DNA from: Streptomyces hyderabadensis
GTDB lineage: Bacteria > Actinomycetota > Actinomycetes > Streptomycetales > Streptomycetaceae
Direction of reading: 5' to 3'
NCBI RefSeq assembly: GCF_020404845.1
Contig: NZ_JAIOJZ010000001.1
Coordinates: 372,001-436,000, forward strand
Length of the DNA stretch: 64,000 nt
Part shown: in pieces, positions 17,794 through 26,688 of the stretch
Position numbering within the stretch: position 1 is the stretch's first letter
How the letters are laid out: every line of letters starts with the position of its first letter
Program-made: the position numbers and the translations under genes
Notes under the pieces: model-generated
What the model was told of the DNA's origin: nothing
Database searches by the model: none
The model's input: the letters and a program-made list of their open reading frames with translations, nothing else

Positions 17794-18720
17794 TCACCCG
17801 TACCGGACGACCGTGTCGGCGAGGACGGCCGCGTCGTCGCGCTCGACGGCGCTCACGGTCACCCGCACCTCCCCCGTCCCACCGCTCTCCGTCCCATCCC
17901 TCTCCGTCCCGCCTCTCTCCGCCCCGTACCGCCCCGCCCCGGCGGGCCGCCACATCCGCACCCGCAGCGTCTCCCCCGGGTACACCACCCCGGCGAACCG
18001 CGTGCGGTAGGCCCGCACCCGGGTCACGTCCCCGTCCAGCAGCGTGTCCACGACCGTCTTGAGCGTGGCGCCGTAGGTGCACAGACCGTGCAGGACGGGC
18101 CGGTCGAAGCCGGCGCGCGCGGCGAACTCCGGGTCGGCGTGCAGGGGGTTCCAGTCGCCGGAGAGCCGGTAGAGCAGCGCCTGGTCCTCCCGCACGGCCC
18201 GCTCGACGACGTGGTCCGGCGGATCGGCGGGCGGGGGCGCGGGACGTCCGGACGGGCCCCGCTCTCCGCCCCAGCCGCCTTCCCCGCGTACGAAGACCTC
18301 GGCCTCGTCGGTCCACAGCGGCCCGTCGGCGTCGCCGACCTCGGTGCGCAGCACGAGGACGGCCGCCGTGCCCTTGTCGTACGCGGCGACGACGCGGGCG
18401 GTCGCGGTGGCCCGGCCCCGCACCGGGACGGGCCGGTGCAGGAGCAGCCGCTGCCCGGCGTGCAGGACGTGGGCGAGGTCGACGTCGACGCCGGGCGCGG
18501 ACAGCGTGGCGATCACCCCCGGGGCGCCGCCCCCGGCCACCGTCGCGAAGCTCGGCAGGACGTGCAGCCGGGACTCCAGGGTGTAGCGCAGCTCGCGCGG
18601 GTCGGTGGCGGGCCGGCCCGCGCCGATGCCGAGGTGGTAGAGCTGGACGTCCTTGTGGTCCCAGGCGATCTCCCGGACCCGGGGTGCGGCGCCGAGCGCG
18701 CCCGCTGCGTCGATGGGCAT
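17794..18720 (-). CDS. MaoC-like / FAS1-type hot-dog dehydratase
   Basis: Protein of 308 residues with two hot-dog folds, as in double hot-dog acyl-CoA hydratases. The second half carries the hydratase 2 signature SGDWNPLHADPEFAARAGFDRPVLHGLC, with Asp and His of the active site. Likely acts on an acyl thioester (enoyl-CoA hydration). An acid/Thr/Gly-rich loop near residues 260-285 is low complexity. ATG at 18720 has GGGAGGAG 9 bases upstream. Divergent from the ABC transporter gene, no partner seen. Confidence 0.85.
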   Translation of the reverse strand: MPIDAAGALGAAPRVREIAWDHKDVQLYHLGIGAGRPATDPRELRYTLESRLHVLPSFATVAGGGAPGVIATLSAPGVDVDLAHVLHAGQRLLLHRPVPVRGRATATARVVAAYDKGTAAVLVLRTEVGDADGPLWTDEAEVFVRGEGGWGGERGPSGRPAPPPADPPDHVVERAVREDQALLYRLSGDWNPLHADPEFAARAGFDRPVLHGLCTYGATLKTVVDTLLDGDVTRVRAYRTRFAGVVYPGETLRVRMWRPAGAGRYGAERGGTERDGTESGGTGEVRVTVSAVERDDAAVLADTVVRYG

Positions 18721-18860
18721 GGCCCTGCTCCTCCCGGTCACGGCGACGATCACGACAGCCCCGACCGTACGGGACGCGGGCCGCCCGTGACATTTGTCCT
18801 CCCGATCTCCGGACAACCGCATCTGCCGCCCCTGCCCGCCGGCTCCGTAGCGTCACCGGT

Positions 18861-19787
18861 ATGACACCGACACAGGGCGCCACCCCCGCCGTGGCCTTCG
18901 CCGGAGCGGCCAAGGCGTACGGCGACGTCCGCGCCGTCGACGGCGTGGACCTGCGCATCGAGCGCGGCGAGACGGTCGCGCTGCTCGGCCGCAACGGCGC
19001 GGGCAAGTCGACGACGATCGCGCTGCTGCTCGGCCTGTGCCCGCCCGACGCGGGCACCGTGGAGCTGTTCGGCGGGCCTCCGGAGCGTGCCGTGCACGCG
19101 GGCCGGGTGGGCGCCATGCTCCAGGAGGCGCGGGCGGTGCCCCGGGTCACCGTGGCCGAGCTGGTCGGCTTCGTGGGCGGCCGCTATCCGGCGCCGATGC
19201 CCGTCGGGCAGGCCCTGGAGCTGGCCGGGATCGCGCAGTTGGCCGGGCGACGGGTGGACCGGCTGTCCGGCGGGCAGCTCCAGCGCGTGCGGTTCGCCCT
19301 CGCCCTGGCGGGCCGGCCCGACCTGCTGGTCCTGGACGAACCGACGGCCGCCCTGGACGTGGAGGCGCGGCACGCCTTCTGGCGGTCGATGCGGGCGTAC
19401 GCCGGGCGTGGCAGCACGGTCCTCTTCTCCACCCACTACCTGGAGGAGGCCGAGGCGCACGCCGACCGGATCCTGGTCGTCGACCGGGGGCGGATCGTCG
19501 CCGACGGCACCGGCGACGAACTGCGCCGGGCGGCGGGCGGCAGCCGCGTCTCCTTCGACCTGGCCGGACGGCCCACCGAGGACCTCACGCTGCTGCCCGG
19601 GGTGCGCTCGCTGGAGGTGCGCGGGGACCGCGCGCTGCTGCGCACCGAGGACTCCGACGCCACCGTGATCGCCCTCGCGCGGCTCGGCGCGATACGCGGC
19701 CTGGAGGTCGCCCCGGCGTCCCTGGACGACGCGTTCCTGGCCCTGACGACGACGGCACCGGTGCCGGAGAAGGAGAGCGTGCGATGA
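18861..19787 (+). CDS. ABC transporter ATP-binding protein
   Basis: ATPase subunit of 308 residues of the DrrA/CcmA-type export family. Walker A GRNGAGKST at 43-51, signature LSGGQ at 135-139, Walker B LLVLDE at 155-160, and an H-loop in FSTHYLEEAEAHADR. A C-terminal domain of about 75 residues is typical of this subfamily. Its ATGA stop overlaps the permease start, so the two subunits are coupled. A histidine kinase and response regulator follow in the same direction, suggesting a signal-controlled export system. Confidence 0.92.
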   Translation: MTPTQGATPAVAFAGAAKAYGDVRAVDGVDLRIERGETVALLGRNGAGKSTTIALLLGLCPPDAGTVELFGGPPERAVHAGRVGAMLQEARAVPRVTVAELVGFVGGRYPAPMPVGQALELAGIAQLAGRRVDRLSGGQLQRVRFALALAGRPDLLVLDEPTAALDVEARHAFWRSMRAYAGRGSTVLFSTHYLEEAEAHADRILVVDRGRIVADGTGDELRRAAGGSRVSFDLAGRPTEDLTLLPGVRSLEVRGDRALLRTEDSDATVIALARLGAIRGLEVAPASLDDAFLALTTTAPVPEKESVR

Positions 19788-20500
19788 GGGACTACCTGCT
19801 CCTCGAAACGCGCCGCACACTGCGCGACCCCGGTTTCGTCGTCGGCGGTGTCGCCGTACCGGTGCTGATGTACCTGCTGTTCACCAACCTCGGGGGCGAC
19901 GCGGGCGACTGGAAGACCGGCGCGATGGTCGGCATGGCCGCGTACGGCGCGGTCGGCTCCGCCCTCAACACCGGCGGCGGGGTCGCCGAGGACCGTGCCG
20001 TCGGCTGGCTGCGGCAGTTGCGGGTGACCCCGATGCGACCGCACCAGGTGGTCGTGGGCCGGGCCCTGACCGCCTCGGTCACCGTGCTGCCCGCGATCAC
20101 GGCCGTGCTCGCCGCGGGCGGCCTGGTCAACGGCGTACGGCTGGACGCCTGGCAGTGGGCGGCGCTGGCGGTGCTGCTGTGGCTGGGGTCGGTGCCCTTC
20201 ACGCTGCTGGGGCTCGGCAACGGCTACCGGCTGACCGGGCAGACCACGGGCGTGGCGAACATGGTGGCCAACCTGGGTCTCGCGGTGCTCGGCGGGCTGT
20301 GGTTCCCGCTGGCGCTGTTCCCCGAGTGGCTGCGCGCGGTGTCGGCGTACACCCCGACCAACCGCTTCGCGCAGCTGGGCACATCCGTCGCCACGGGGCA
20401 CGCGCCGCCCGGGGGTGCCATTCTCGTCCTGACGGGCTGGTTGCTGGCCTTCGGCGCGTACGCCGTCCTGTCCTACCGCCGCGGCGCGGCGACCGACTGA
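19784..20500 (+). CDS. ABC-2 type transporter permease
   Basis: Membrane subunit of 238 residues with about six hydrophobic segments, ABC-2 family; it pairs with the ATPase at 18861, which overlaps it by 4 nt. Visible family features are LETRRTLRDPGFVVGGVAVPVLMYLLF at the start, EDRAVGWLRQLRVTPMRPHQVVVG in the first cytoplasmic loop and the late GGLWFPLALFPEWLRAVSAYTPTNRFAQL motif. The exported substrate is unknown; related systems export lipids or drugs. Confidence 0.9.
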   Translation: MRDYLLLETRRTLRDPGFVVGGVAVPVLMYLLFTNLGGDAGDWKTGAMVGMAAYGAVGSALNTGGGVAEDRAVGWLRQLRVTPMRPHQVVVGRALTASVTVLPAITAVLAAGGLVNGVRLDAWQWAALAVLLWLGSVPFTLLGLGNGYRLTGQTTGVANMVANLGLAVLGGLWFPLALFPEWLRAVSAYTPTNRFAQLGTSVATGHAPPGGAILVLTGWLLAFGAYAVLSYRRGAATD

Positions 20501-20537
20501 GCGCCGCGGGCGCCGAAGTGGAAGGGAGCCGACACCC

Positions 20538-21764
20538 ATGACCGGGACCATGACCGGGACCCGAGGGCGGTTGCGCAGGATGTCGTGCCGTCTGGACGCG
20601 TGGCAGCTGGCACGGCAGTCGGATCCGGCCGGGGCGGGCGAGCGGTCGGAGCGGATGGGGCCGCCGCCCACCGGTTTCACGCTGCTGCCGTGGCTGCTGA
20701 TGGGTCTGGGCAGCCTCGCGAACATCTTCCAGGGCGACAGCTCCAACCCCTGGATCGGCGGCGCGGGCCTGCTCGTCTTCAACTCGCTCTACATCTACGT
20801 CGCCTTCCGCTCCTTCGACAAGGAGTTGCGCGAGTCGCCGTCCACCCGGCTGGCGCTGGCCGCCATGGCGCTGGTGACCTGCGGTCTGGCGCTGGCGTAC
20901 GGGGGCAGTTGGCTGCTCTTCTTCCCGCTGCTCGGCCTGGCCGCGGGGGCGGCGCTGCGCGGCCGGTGGCTGGGGCGGTGGGGCTGGTCGCTGGCCGTGG
21001 TGGCGGGTGTCGTGGCCGGCGTCAAGGACGGCTGGAACGGTCTGAACATCGCCTACGGCACCTTCCTCTCGACGATGGTGACGGCCGCGATCCTGAGCCT
21101 GTCCGACGCGGTACGGCAGTTGCGCGCCGCCCGGGAGGAACTGGCCACCCGGGCGGTGGCGGAGGAGCGGCTGCGGTTCTCGCGGGACCTGCACGACCTG
21201 CTGGGGCACACGCTGTCGGTGATCGTGGTCAAGTCGGAGGCCGCCCGCCGGCTTGCGCCGCGTGACCTGGACGCGGCGCTGACCCAGATCACGGACATCG
21301 AGTCGGTCGGCCGCCAGGCGTTGACCGAGGTCCGCGAGGCGGTCACCGGCTACCGGGAGGGCAGTCTGGGCACCGAGCTGGACCGGGCGCGCTCCGCGCT
21401 GAGCGCGGCGGACGTGGACCCGGTGGTGCGCCGCTCCGGCCCGCCGCTGCCGCCGCAGGCGGAGGCGCTGCTGGGCTGGGTGGTGCGGGAGGCGGTCACC
21501 AACGTCGTACGGCACAGCGGGGCGAGCCGGTGCGAGATCGCGGTCGCGGGCAGCGCGGACCGGGTGCGGCTGACGGTCACGGACAACGGCACGGGTGCCG
21601 GGTCCTCCGCCCAGGGGCCGGGCACCGGTCTGACCGGGCTCAGGGAACGCCTCGCGACGGCGGGCGGTTCGCTGACGGCGGGGGCGGAGCCGCGGGGCGG
21701 GTTCTCGGTGACGGCGGAGCTGCCGGTGCGGGCGGAGGGGGAACCGGTGGGCGCCCCCGCGTAG
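20538..21764 (+). CDS. Sensor histidine kinase (DesK/NarL-partner type)
   Basis: Membrane histidine kinase of 408 residues. Residues about 45-190 hold five or six hydrophobic helices, then a HisKA_3 dimerisation domain with the phosphorylated His219 in SRDLHDLLGHTLS and an HATPase domain (EAVTNVVRHS, DNGTGAG, GTGLTGLRERL). ATG at 20538 has GGAAGGGAG upstream. It follows the ABC genes by 37 bases and precedes its response regulator, giving a four-gene sensing and export unit. Confidence 0.92.
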   Translation: MTGTMTGTRGRLRRMSCRLDAWQLARQSDPAGAGERSERMGPPPTGFTLLPWLLMGLGSLANIFQGDSSNPWIGGAGLLVFNSLYIYVAFRSFDKELRESPSTRLALAAMALVTCGLALAYGGSWLLFFPLLGLAAGAALRGRWLGRWGWSLAVVAGVVAGVKDGWNGLNIAYGTFLSTMVTAAILSLSDAVRQLRAAREELATRAVAEERLRFSRDLHDLLGHTLSVIVVKSEAARRLAPRDLDAALTQITDIESVGRQALTEVREAVTGYREGSLGTELDRARSALSAADVDPVVRRSGPPLPPQAEALLGWVVREAVTNVVRHSGASRCEIAVAGSADRVRLTVTDNGTGAGSSAQGPGTGLTGLRERLATAGGSLTAGAEPRGGFSVTAELPVRAEGEPVGAPA

Positions 21765-21766
21765 TT

Positions 21767-21832
21767 CCGGCGTGGGCCCGGCGTGGGCCCGGCGTGGGCC
21801 CGGCGTAGTCCCGGCGTGGGCCCGGCGTAGTC
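21767..21832. repeat. Six tandem 11-bp units between kinase and regulator genes
   Basis: Six head-to-tail copies of an 11-base unit, four CCGGCGTGGGC and two CCGGCGTAGTC, start 3 bases after the kinase stop. The arrangement suggests slippage; it separates kinase from regulator by an unusual 146 bases. Confidence 0.85.
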
Positions 21833-21850
21833 CCGCGCCGGGTGCGGGCC

Positions 21851-21893
21851 CCGGTCCGCGGTACGCCTGAGGACCCGGTCCGCGGTACGCCTG
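21851..21893. repeat. 19-bp direct repeat before response regulator
   Basis: CCGGTCCGCGGTACGCCTG occurs twice (21851-21869 and 21875-21893) with a 24-base period, ending 17 bases before the regulator start. It could be duplicated regulator half-sites or mere duplication. Confidence 0.75.
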
Positions 21894-21910
21894 CCCTCTA
21901 CCCTTGCTCC

Positions 21911-22543
21911 GTGACCGACGAGACGCCCCGCGCCCACCCCGTCCGTGTCCTCCTCGCCGAGGACCAGGGCATGATGCGGGGCGCGCTCGCGCTGCTGCTC
22001 GGCCTGGAGGCGGACATCGAGGTCGTCGCGCAGGTGGCGGCCGGTGACGAGATCGTCCCCGCCGCGCTGGCGCACCGCCCCGACATCGCCCTCCTCGACA
22101 TCGAACTGCCGGGCCAGAGCGGGCTGGACGCCGCCGCCGAGCTGCGGGAGCGGGCGCCCGGCTGCCGGGTACTGATCCTGACCACGTTCGGCCGCCCCGG
22201 GTACCTGCGGCGGGCCATGGAGGCGGGCGCCGCCGGTTTCCTGGTCAAGGACGGTCCGGTGGAGGAGCTGGCCGACGCGATCCGCCGGGTGCTGGCCGGG
22301 GAGACGGTCGTCGACCCGGCGCTGGCCGCCGCCGCGCTCAGTGCGGGGCCCAGCCCGCTCACCGCGCGGGAGTGCGACGTCCTGCGGGCCTCGGCGGACG
22401 GGGCGACGGTCGCCGACATCGCCGCGGTCCTGCACCTTTCGGAGTCCACGGTCCGCAACTACCTCTCCGCGGCCATCGGCAAGACCGGCACCCGCAACCG
22501 AACGGAGGCGCTCCGCGCGGCGCGGGGGCAGGGGTGGCTCTGA
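21911..22543 (+). CDS. LuxR/NarL-type response regulator
   Basis: Cytoplasmic DNA-binding regulator of 210 residues paired with the kinase at 20538. Receiver domain residues 11-125 with acidic pocket Glu17/Asp18, phospho-acceptor Asp63 (LLDIELPG), Thr91 and Lys113; LuxR-type helix-turn-helix at about 148-205 (LTARECDVLRASADGATVADI). GTG at 21911 is used because the receiver fold starts ten residues later. Likely controls the upstream ABC operon. Confidence 0.92.
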   Translation: MTDETPRAHPVRVLLAEDQGMMRGALALLLGLEADIEVVAQVAAGDEIVPAALAHRPDIALLDIELPGQSGLDAAAELRERAPGCRVLILTTFGRPGYLRRAMEAGAAGFLVKDGPVEELADAIRRVLAGETVVDPALAAAALSAGPSPLTARECDVLRASADGATVADIAAVLHLSESTVRNYLSAAIGKTGTRNRTEALRAARGQGWL

Positions 22544-22547
22544 CTGG

Positions 22548-22746
22548 GCCCGGGGGCGGGTTGTCGGCCGACGGCCGGGGGCGGGTCGTCGGCCGCGGGC
22601 CCGTGGGGGTTGCTCGCGCAGTTCCCCGCGCCCCTGAGGGGCACCCACCCGCCCGGCGATATGAGGCGTCCGGAACCGCTCCGGGCCGGGGGCGGGTCGT
22701 CGGCCGCGGGCCGGTGGGGGTTGCTCGCGCAGTTCCCCGCGCCCCT
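22548..22746. repeat. Extragenic repeat, two 63-bp copies plus a fragment
   Basis: A 63-base element (22573-22635 and 22684-22746) is almost identical in both copies and contains GGGTCGTCGGCCGCGGG and TTGCTCGCGCAGTTCCCCGC. A partial copy sits at 22548-22570. I recognise the latter segment as a sequence seen repeatedly between Streptomyces genes. No coding potential is visible. Confidence 0.85.
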
Positions 22747-23045
22747 TTGGGGCGCTCCGGTGAACCCGGGGAACGGGGATGACGCAAGCTGCTCGCGCCC
22801 CCGCGGCGGAGCCGCGCATAGATACCGCCCCGCGCCCCTTTGGGGCGCTCCGGTGAACCCGGGGAAAGGGGATGACGCAAGCTGCTCGCGCCCCCGCGGC
22901 GGAGCCGCGCATAGATACCGCCCCGCGCCCCTTTGGGGCGCTCCGGCGGACCCGAGGGAAAGGGGATGACGCAAGCTGCTCGCGCCCCCGCGGCGGAGCC
23001 GCGCATGGACACCGCCCCGCGCCCCTTTGGGGCGCTCCACGTACC
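22747..23045. repeat. Tandem array of three 93-94-bp palindromic units
   Basis: Units begin at 22778, 22871 and 22965 with GATGACGCAAGCTGCTCGCG and contain CCGCGGCGGAGCCGCGC and the hairpin GCGCCCC-TTT-GGGGCGC; a further hairpin copy lies just before the first unit (about 22738-22754). Copies differ at only a few positions. It occupies the whole gap between the converging response regulator and MFS genes and may act as a compound terminator. Confidence 0.88.
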
Positions 23046-23075
23046 CGGTGACACAGGGCACCCCGCGGTTCGCGT

Positions 23076-24539
23076 TCAGTTCGTGCTGCTGGCCGTCGGC
23101 TCGGGGTTCGGGCGTCCCGACGGGAGCCAGAGCCACATCAGCAGGGCCGCGAGGACCAGGACGGCCGCTGCCGTGCGGAAGACCAGGGCGTAGCCGTCCG
23201 TCAGGGCCACCGGGCCCGCGTCCTCGCCGCCGGCCCGGCTCGCCGCGATCGTCGACATCGCCGCGAGTCCCAGCGAACCGCCCATCGTCCGGGAGGTGTT
23301 GATCAGCCCGGAGACCAGTCCGGCGTCCCCGGGCGCCGCGCCGGAGATGGCCAGCGAGGCCAGCGGGGTCGCCGCGATGCCCGCGCCCAGCATCATCAGC
23401 ACGCCGGGGATCATGATCGCGGTCAGATAGCCGCCGTCCGCGGTCATCGTCGACTGCCAGCCGAAGCCGACCGCCGCGACGAGGGTGCCGACCACGGCCA
23501 CGTTGCGGGCCCCGAGCACCGGCAGGAAGCGCGGGGCCGCCTTCGAGCCGAGGATCACCGCGAGGGAGCTGGGCACCAGGGCCAGGCCCGCCTCCAGCGG
23601 GGAGTAGCCCAGCACGTTCTGCGCGTACAGGGTCATGAAGAACCACATCGAGAACATCGACGAGCCGGACACCAGCATCGCCACGTTCGCCGACGCCACC
23701 GACCGCAGCCGCAGCAGCCCGAGCGGCATCAGCGGCGCCGCCGTCCGCGCCTCGACCAGGAGGAAGAGCCCGAGCAGCGCGACCCCGGCCAGCAGCGGCA
23801 CCAGCGTCGCCGTCGCCGCCCACCCCTCGGACTCGGTCTGCGAGATGCCGTAGGCGAGCACGGCGAGACCGCCGGTCACCAGCAGCGCGCCCGGCAGGTC
23901 GAGGCGGCGCCGCGGGCCGCCCCTGCTCTCGGCCAGCCACAGCACCGCGCCGACCAGTACGACCGCGCCCACCGGCACGTTGATCAGCAGCACCCAGCGC
24001 CAGGACAGCCCGTCCACCAGGACGCCGCCCACCAGACCGCCCGCGGCACCGCCGCCCGCGCCCACGGCGGTCCAGGTCGCGATCGCGCGGGCCCGCGCCG
24101 CGCCCTCCGGCACCGCCGCGGTCAGGATGGTCAGCGTCGAGGGGGCGAGCACGGCGGCGCCGAGGCCCTGGAGGGCGCGGGCGACCAGCAGTTGCCAGCC
24201 CTCCTGGGCGAGACCGCCGCCCAGCGAGGCCAGCGTGAAGAGCCCGAGCCCGACCAGGAACATCCGTTTGCGCCCGTACAGGTCGCCGGCCCGTCCGCCG
24301 AGCAGCATGAACCCGGCGAAGGCGATGGCGTAGGCGTTGACCACCCACTGGAGCCCCTGGGCGCTCAGTCCGAGGTCGGTGCGCATCGACGGCAGGGCGA
24401 CGTTGACGACGGACACGTCGAGGACGACCAGGAACTGGCCGGCACAGGCGAGCGCCACCACCAGCCAGGTCGGCGGGGTGCGGCGCGGGGATATCCGGGG
24501 GGCGGTGGAGGTACCGCTGGCTTCCAGCATGGGTGTCAT
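23076..24539 (-). CDS. MFS transporter, DHA2 family drug exporter
   Basis: Proton-driven exporter of 487 residues with about 14 transmembrane helices (EmrB/QacA-like). Family motifs: FLVVLDVSVVNVALPSM in helix 1, WVVNAYAIAFAGFMLLGGRAGDLYGRKRMF (motif A), ARALQGLGAAVLAPSTLTIL and the GxxxGGxxGG segment of helix 5. ATG at 24539; another in-frame ATG lies 9 bases later. It is divergent from the second MFS gene at 24836. No local regulator of the TetR/MarR type is present beside it. Confidence 0.92.
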   Translation of the reverse strand: MTPMLEASGTSTAPRISPRRTPPTWLVVALACAGQFLVVLDVSVVNVALPSMRTDLGLSAQGLQWVVNAYAIAFAGFMLLGGRAGDLYGRKRMFLVGLGLFTLASLGGGLAQEGWQLLVARALQGLGAAVLAPSTLTILTAAVPEGAARARAIATWTAVGAGGGAAGGLVGGVLVDGLSWRWVLLINVPVGAVVLVGAVLWLAESRGGPRRRLDLPGALLVTGGLAVLAYGISQTESEGWAATATLVPLLAGVALLGLFLLVEARTAAPLMPLGLLRLRSVASANVAMLVSGSSMFSMWFFMTLYAQNVLGYSPLEAGLALVPSSLAVILGSKAAPRFLPVLGARNVAVVGTLVAAVGFGWQSTMTADGGYLTAIMIPGVLMMLGAGIAATPLASLAISGAAPGDAGLVSGLINTSRTMGGSLGLAAMSTIAASRAGGEDAGPVALTDGYALVFRTAAAVLVLAALLMWLWLPSGRPNPEPTASSTN

Positions 24540-24835
24540 GGTCTCAACCCGGGTGCACCCCTTGCATCGGTATTTCGGCCCCGGACCGGCCTAGGTCCCG
24601 CGACCTACCGCGCCCCGCCCGCGCCCTGTCTGTCCGCCTGCGCCCCGTCTGTCCGCCCGCACCCCGCCCGTGCACCGCCTGCGCCCCGCCCGCACCCGGT
24701 CGTCACCCCAAGAGTCGGTCAAGAATTCGTTAGGGACTCGAAGCAACGGAATAGTTGCCCGGGCGCACGAGGTTCAGCCTGCACACATCCCGATCACGCA
24801 CCGCATCCCCAACTCCGGCCTGGAGGCCCCACCCC

Positions 24836-26593
24836 ATGTCCCACACGACGACCGACGAGCCCGCGCGGCGAGCGAGCGGGGCCACCGTCCCGGTGCTCGC
24901 GTTCGCGGGCATCGTCGTCGCGGTGATGCAGACCCTGCTGGTCCCGGTCATCAAGGACCTGCCCCGACTTCTGGACACCTCACCCAGCAACGCCAGCTGG
25001 GTCCTGACCTCCACGCTCCTGTCCGGCGCCGTGGCCACGCCGATCATGGGCCGGCTCGGCGACCTGTTCGGCAAGCGCCGCATGCTGATCGCCAGCCTGT
25101 CGGTGATGGTCGTCGGCGCGCTGCTCAGCGCGCTCACCGACGCCCTGGTCCCGATGATCGTCGGCCGTACGCTGCAGGGCTTCGCGATGGGCGCGATACC
25201 CCTCGGCATCGGCCTGATGCGCGACATGCTGCCCCGCGAGCGGCTCGGCTCGGCGATGGCGCTGATGAGTTCCTCGATCGGCGTCGGCGGCGGCCTGGCG
25301 CTGCCCGCCGCGGCCCTGGTCGCCCAGCACACCGACTGGCACGCCCTCTACTACGGCGCCGCCGGCCTCGGTGTCGTCTCCATCGCCCTGACCCTGCTGG
25401 TGGTGCCGGAGTCCCCGCTGCGCGCCAAGGGCTCCTTCGACCTGCCGGGCGCGCTCGGCCTGTCGGCCGGTCTGATCCTCTTCCTGCTGCCGATCAGCAA
25501 GGGCAGCGACTGGGGCTGGTCGTCGCCCACCACGCTCGGCCTGTTCGGCGCCGCCGTCGTGGTCCTGCTCCTGTGGGGCCTGATGGAGCTGCGGGTCGCG
25601 GCCCCGCTGGTCGACCTGCGCACCACGGCCCGCCGCGAGGTCCTGCTCACCAACCTCGCCTCGATCATGGTCGGCGTCTCCTTCTTCGTCATCTCCCTCG
25701 TCCTGCCGCAGCTCCTCCAGCTGCCCTCCGAGACCGGCTACGGCCTCGGCCAGTCGATGGTCGTCGCGGGCCTGTGCGTGGCGCCGCTGGGCCTGACGAT
25801 GATGTTCACCGCGCCGGTCTACGCCCGCCTGTCCGCCCGCTACGGCCCCCGCACCACCCTCATCATCGGCCTGGTGATCATCGCGGTCGGCTACGCCGGC
25901 GGCCTCGGCCTGATGAGCGCCGCCTGGCAGACCGTGGTCACCTCGGTGCTGATCGGCGCGGGCATCGGCCTCGCCTACTCCTCCCTGCCCGCGCTGATCA
26001 TCAGCGCGGTCCCGGCCTCGGAGACGGGCGCCGCCAACGGCCTCAACACGCTGATGCGGTCCATCGGTACGTCGGTGTCGAGCGCCGTCATCGGCATGGT
26101 GCTCGCCAACACGTCGAACGACGTCGGCGGCGTCGCCGTCCCCACCCTGCACGGCTTCCGGGTCTCCTTCCTGATCGCGGCCGCCGCCGTCGTCGTCGGC
26201 CTGGTACTGGCCCTCTTCCTGCCGCGGGGCCGCCCCTCCGCGGTCTCGCAGCTGCGGGCGAGCAGCGAGGAGGACGCGAACCTGGCCCGCGCCGAGCAGG
26301 CGCTCGCCGGGACCGGGCAGCCGCCGCACGGCTTCCGGGGCCGGGTGCTGGCCGCCGACGGCGCCCCGGTCGCCCGGGCCAAGGTCACCCTGATCGACCG
26401 GCACGGACGGCAGGCGGGCGCGACCCTCTCCGCCGCCGACGGCAGCTACGCCCTCGCCGTGCCCGCCCGAGGCCCGTACGTGCTGGCCGCCCGCGCCGCG
26501 GGCCACGCCCCGCTCGCCCACGCGGCCACCCACGACGGCGACCGCCCGGTCGACCTGGACCTGCCCCTGCCGGGCGAGACGGTCCCGGCCTGA
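24836..26593 (+). CDS. MFS transporter with C-terminal carboxypeptidase-regulatory-like domain
   Basis: A 585-residue exporter. Residues about 15-470 form a 14-helix MFS core with motif A (GRLGDLFGKRRMLIA) and VGRTLQGFAMGAIPLGIGLM. After a charged linker (about 470-498), residues 500-580 form an extra beta-sandwich domain of the CarboxypepD_reg/transthyretin type: GFRGRVLAADGAPVARAKVTL, DGSYALAVPARGPYVLAARA. With 14 helices both ends should be cytoplasmic, so the extra domain is probably internal. ATG at 24836 has GGAGG 9 bases upstream. Divergent from another exporter. Confidence 0.9.
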   Translation: MSHTTTDEPARRASGATVPVLAFAGIVVAVMQTLLVPVIKDLPRLLDTSPSNASWVLTSTLLSGAVATPIMGRLGDLFGKRRMLIASLSVMVVGALLSALTDALVPMIVGRTLQGFAMGAIPLGIGLMRDMLPRERLGSAMALMSSSIGVGGGLALPAAALVAQHTDWHALYYGAAGLGVVSIALTLLVVPESPLRAKGSFDLPGALGLSAGLILFLLPISKGSDWGWSSPTTLGLFGAAVVVLLLWGLMELRVAAPLVDLRTTARREVLLTNLASIMVGVSFFVISLVLPQLLQLPSETGYGLGQSMVVAGLCVAPLGLTMMFTAPVYARLSARYGPRTTLIIGLVIIAVGYAGGLGLMSAAWQTVVTSVLIGAGIGLAYSSLPALIISAVPASETGAANGLNTLMRSIGTSVSSAVIGMVLANTSNDVGGVAVPTLHGFRVSFLIAAAAVVVGLVLALFLPRGRPSAVSQLRASSEEDANLARAEQALAGTGQPPHGFRGRVLAADGAPVARAKVTLIDRHGRQAGATLSAADGSYALAVPARGPYVLAARAAGHAPLAHAATHDGDRPVDLDLPLPGETVPA

Positions 26594-26688
26594 CCTTCCC
26601 CGCCCCCGTACCCCCTGTCGCACCGCGCGGCGGGGGGTGCGGCAGCATGGGGCGCCGGCACACCCCGCACCACCACCGAAAGGCCCCC

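Noticed and set aside
22359-23054. Minus-strand frame with repeated peptide blocks across the repeat array
   Set aside because: It is the translation of the palindromic DNA repeats, without a start context or known domain.
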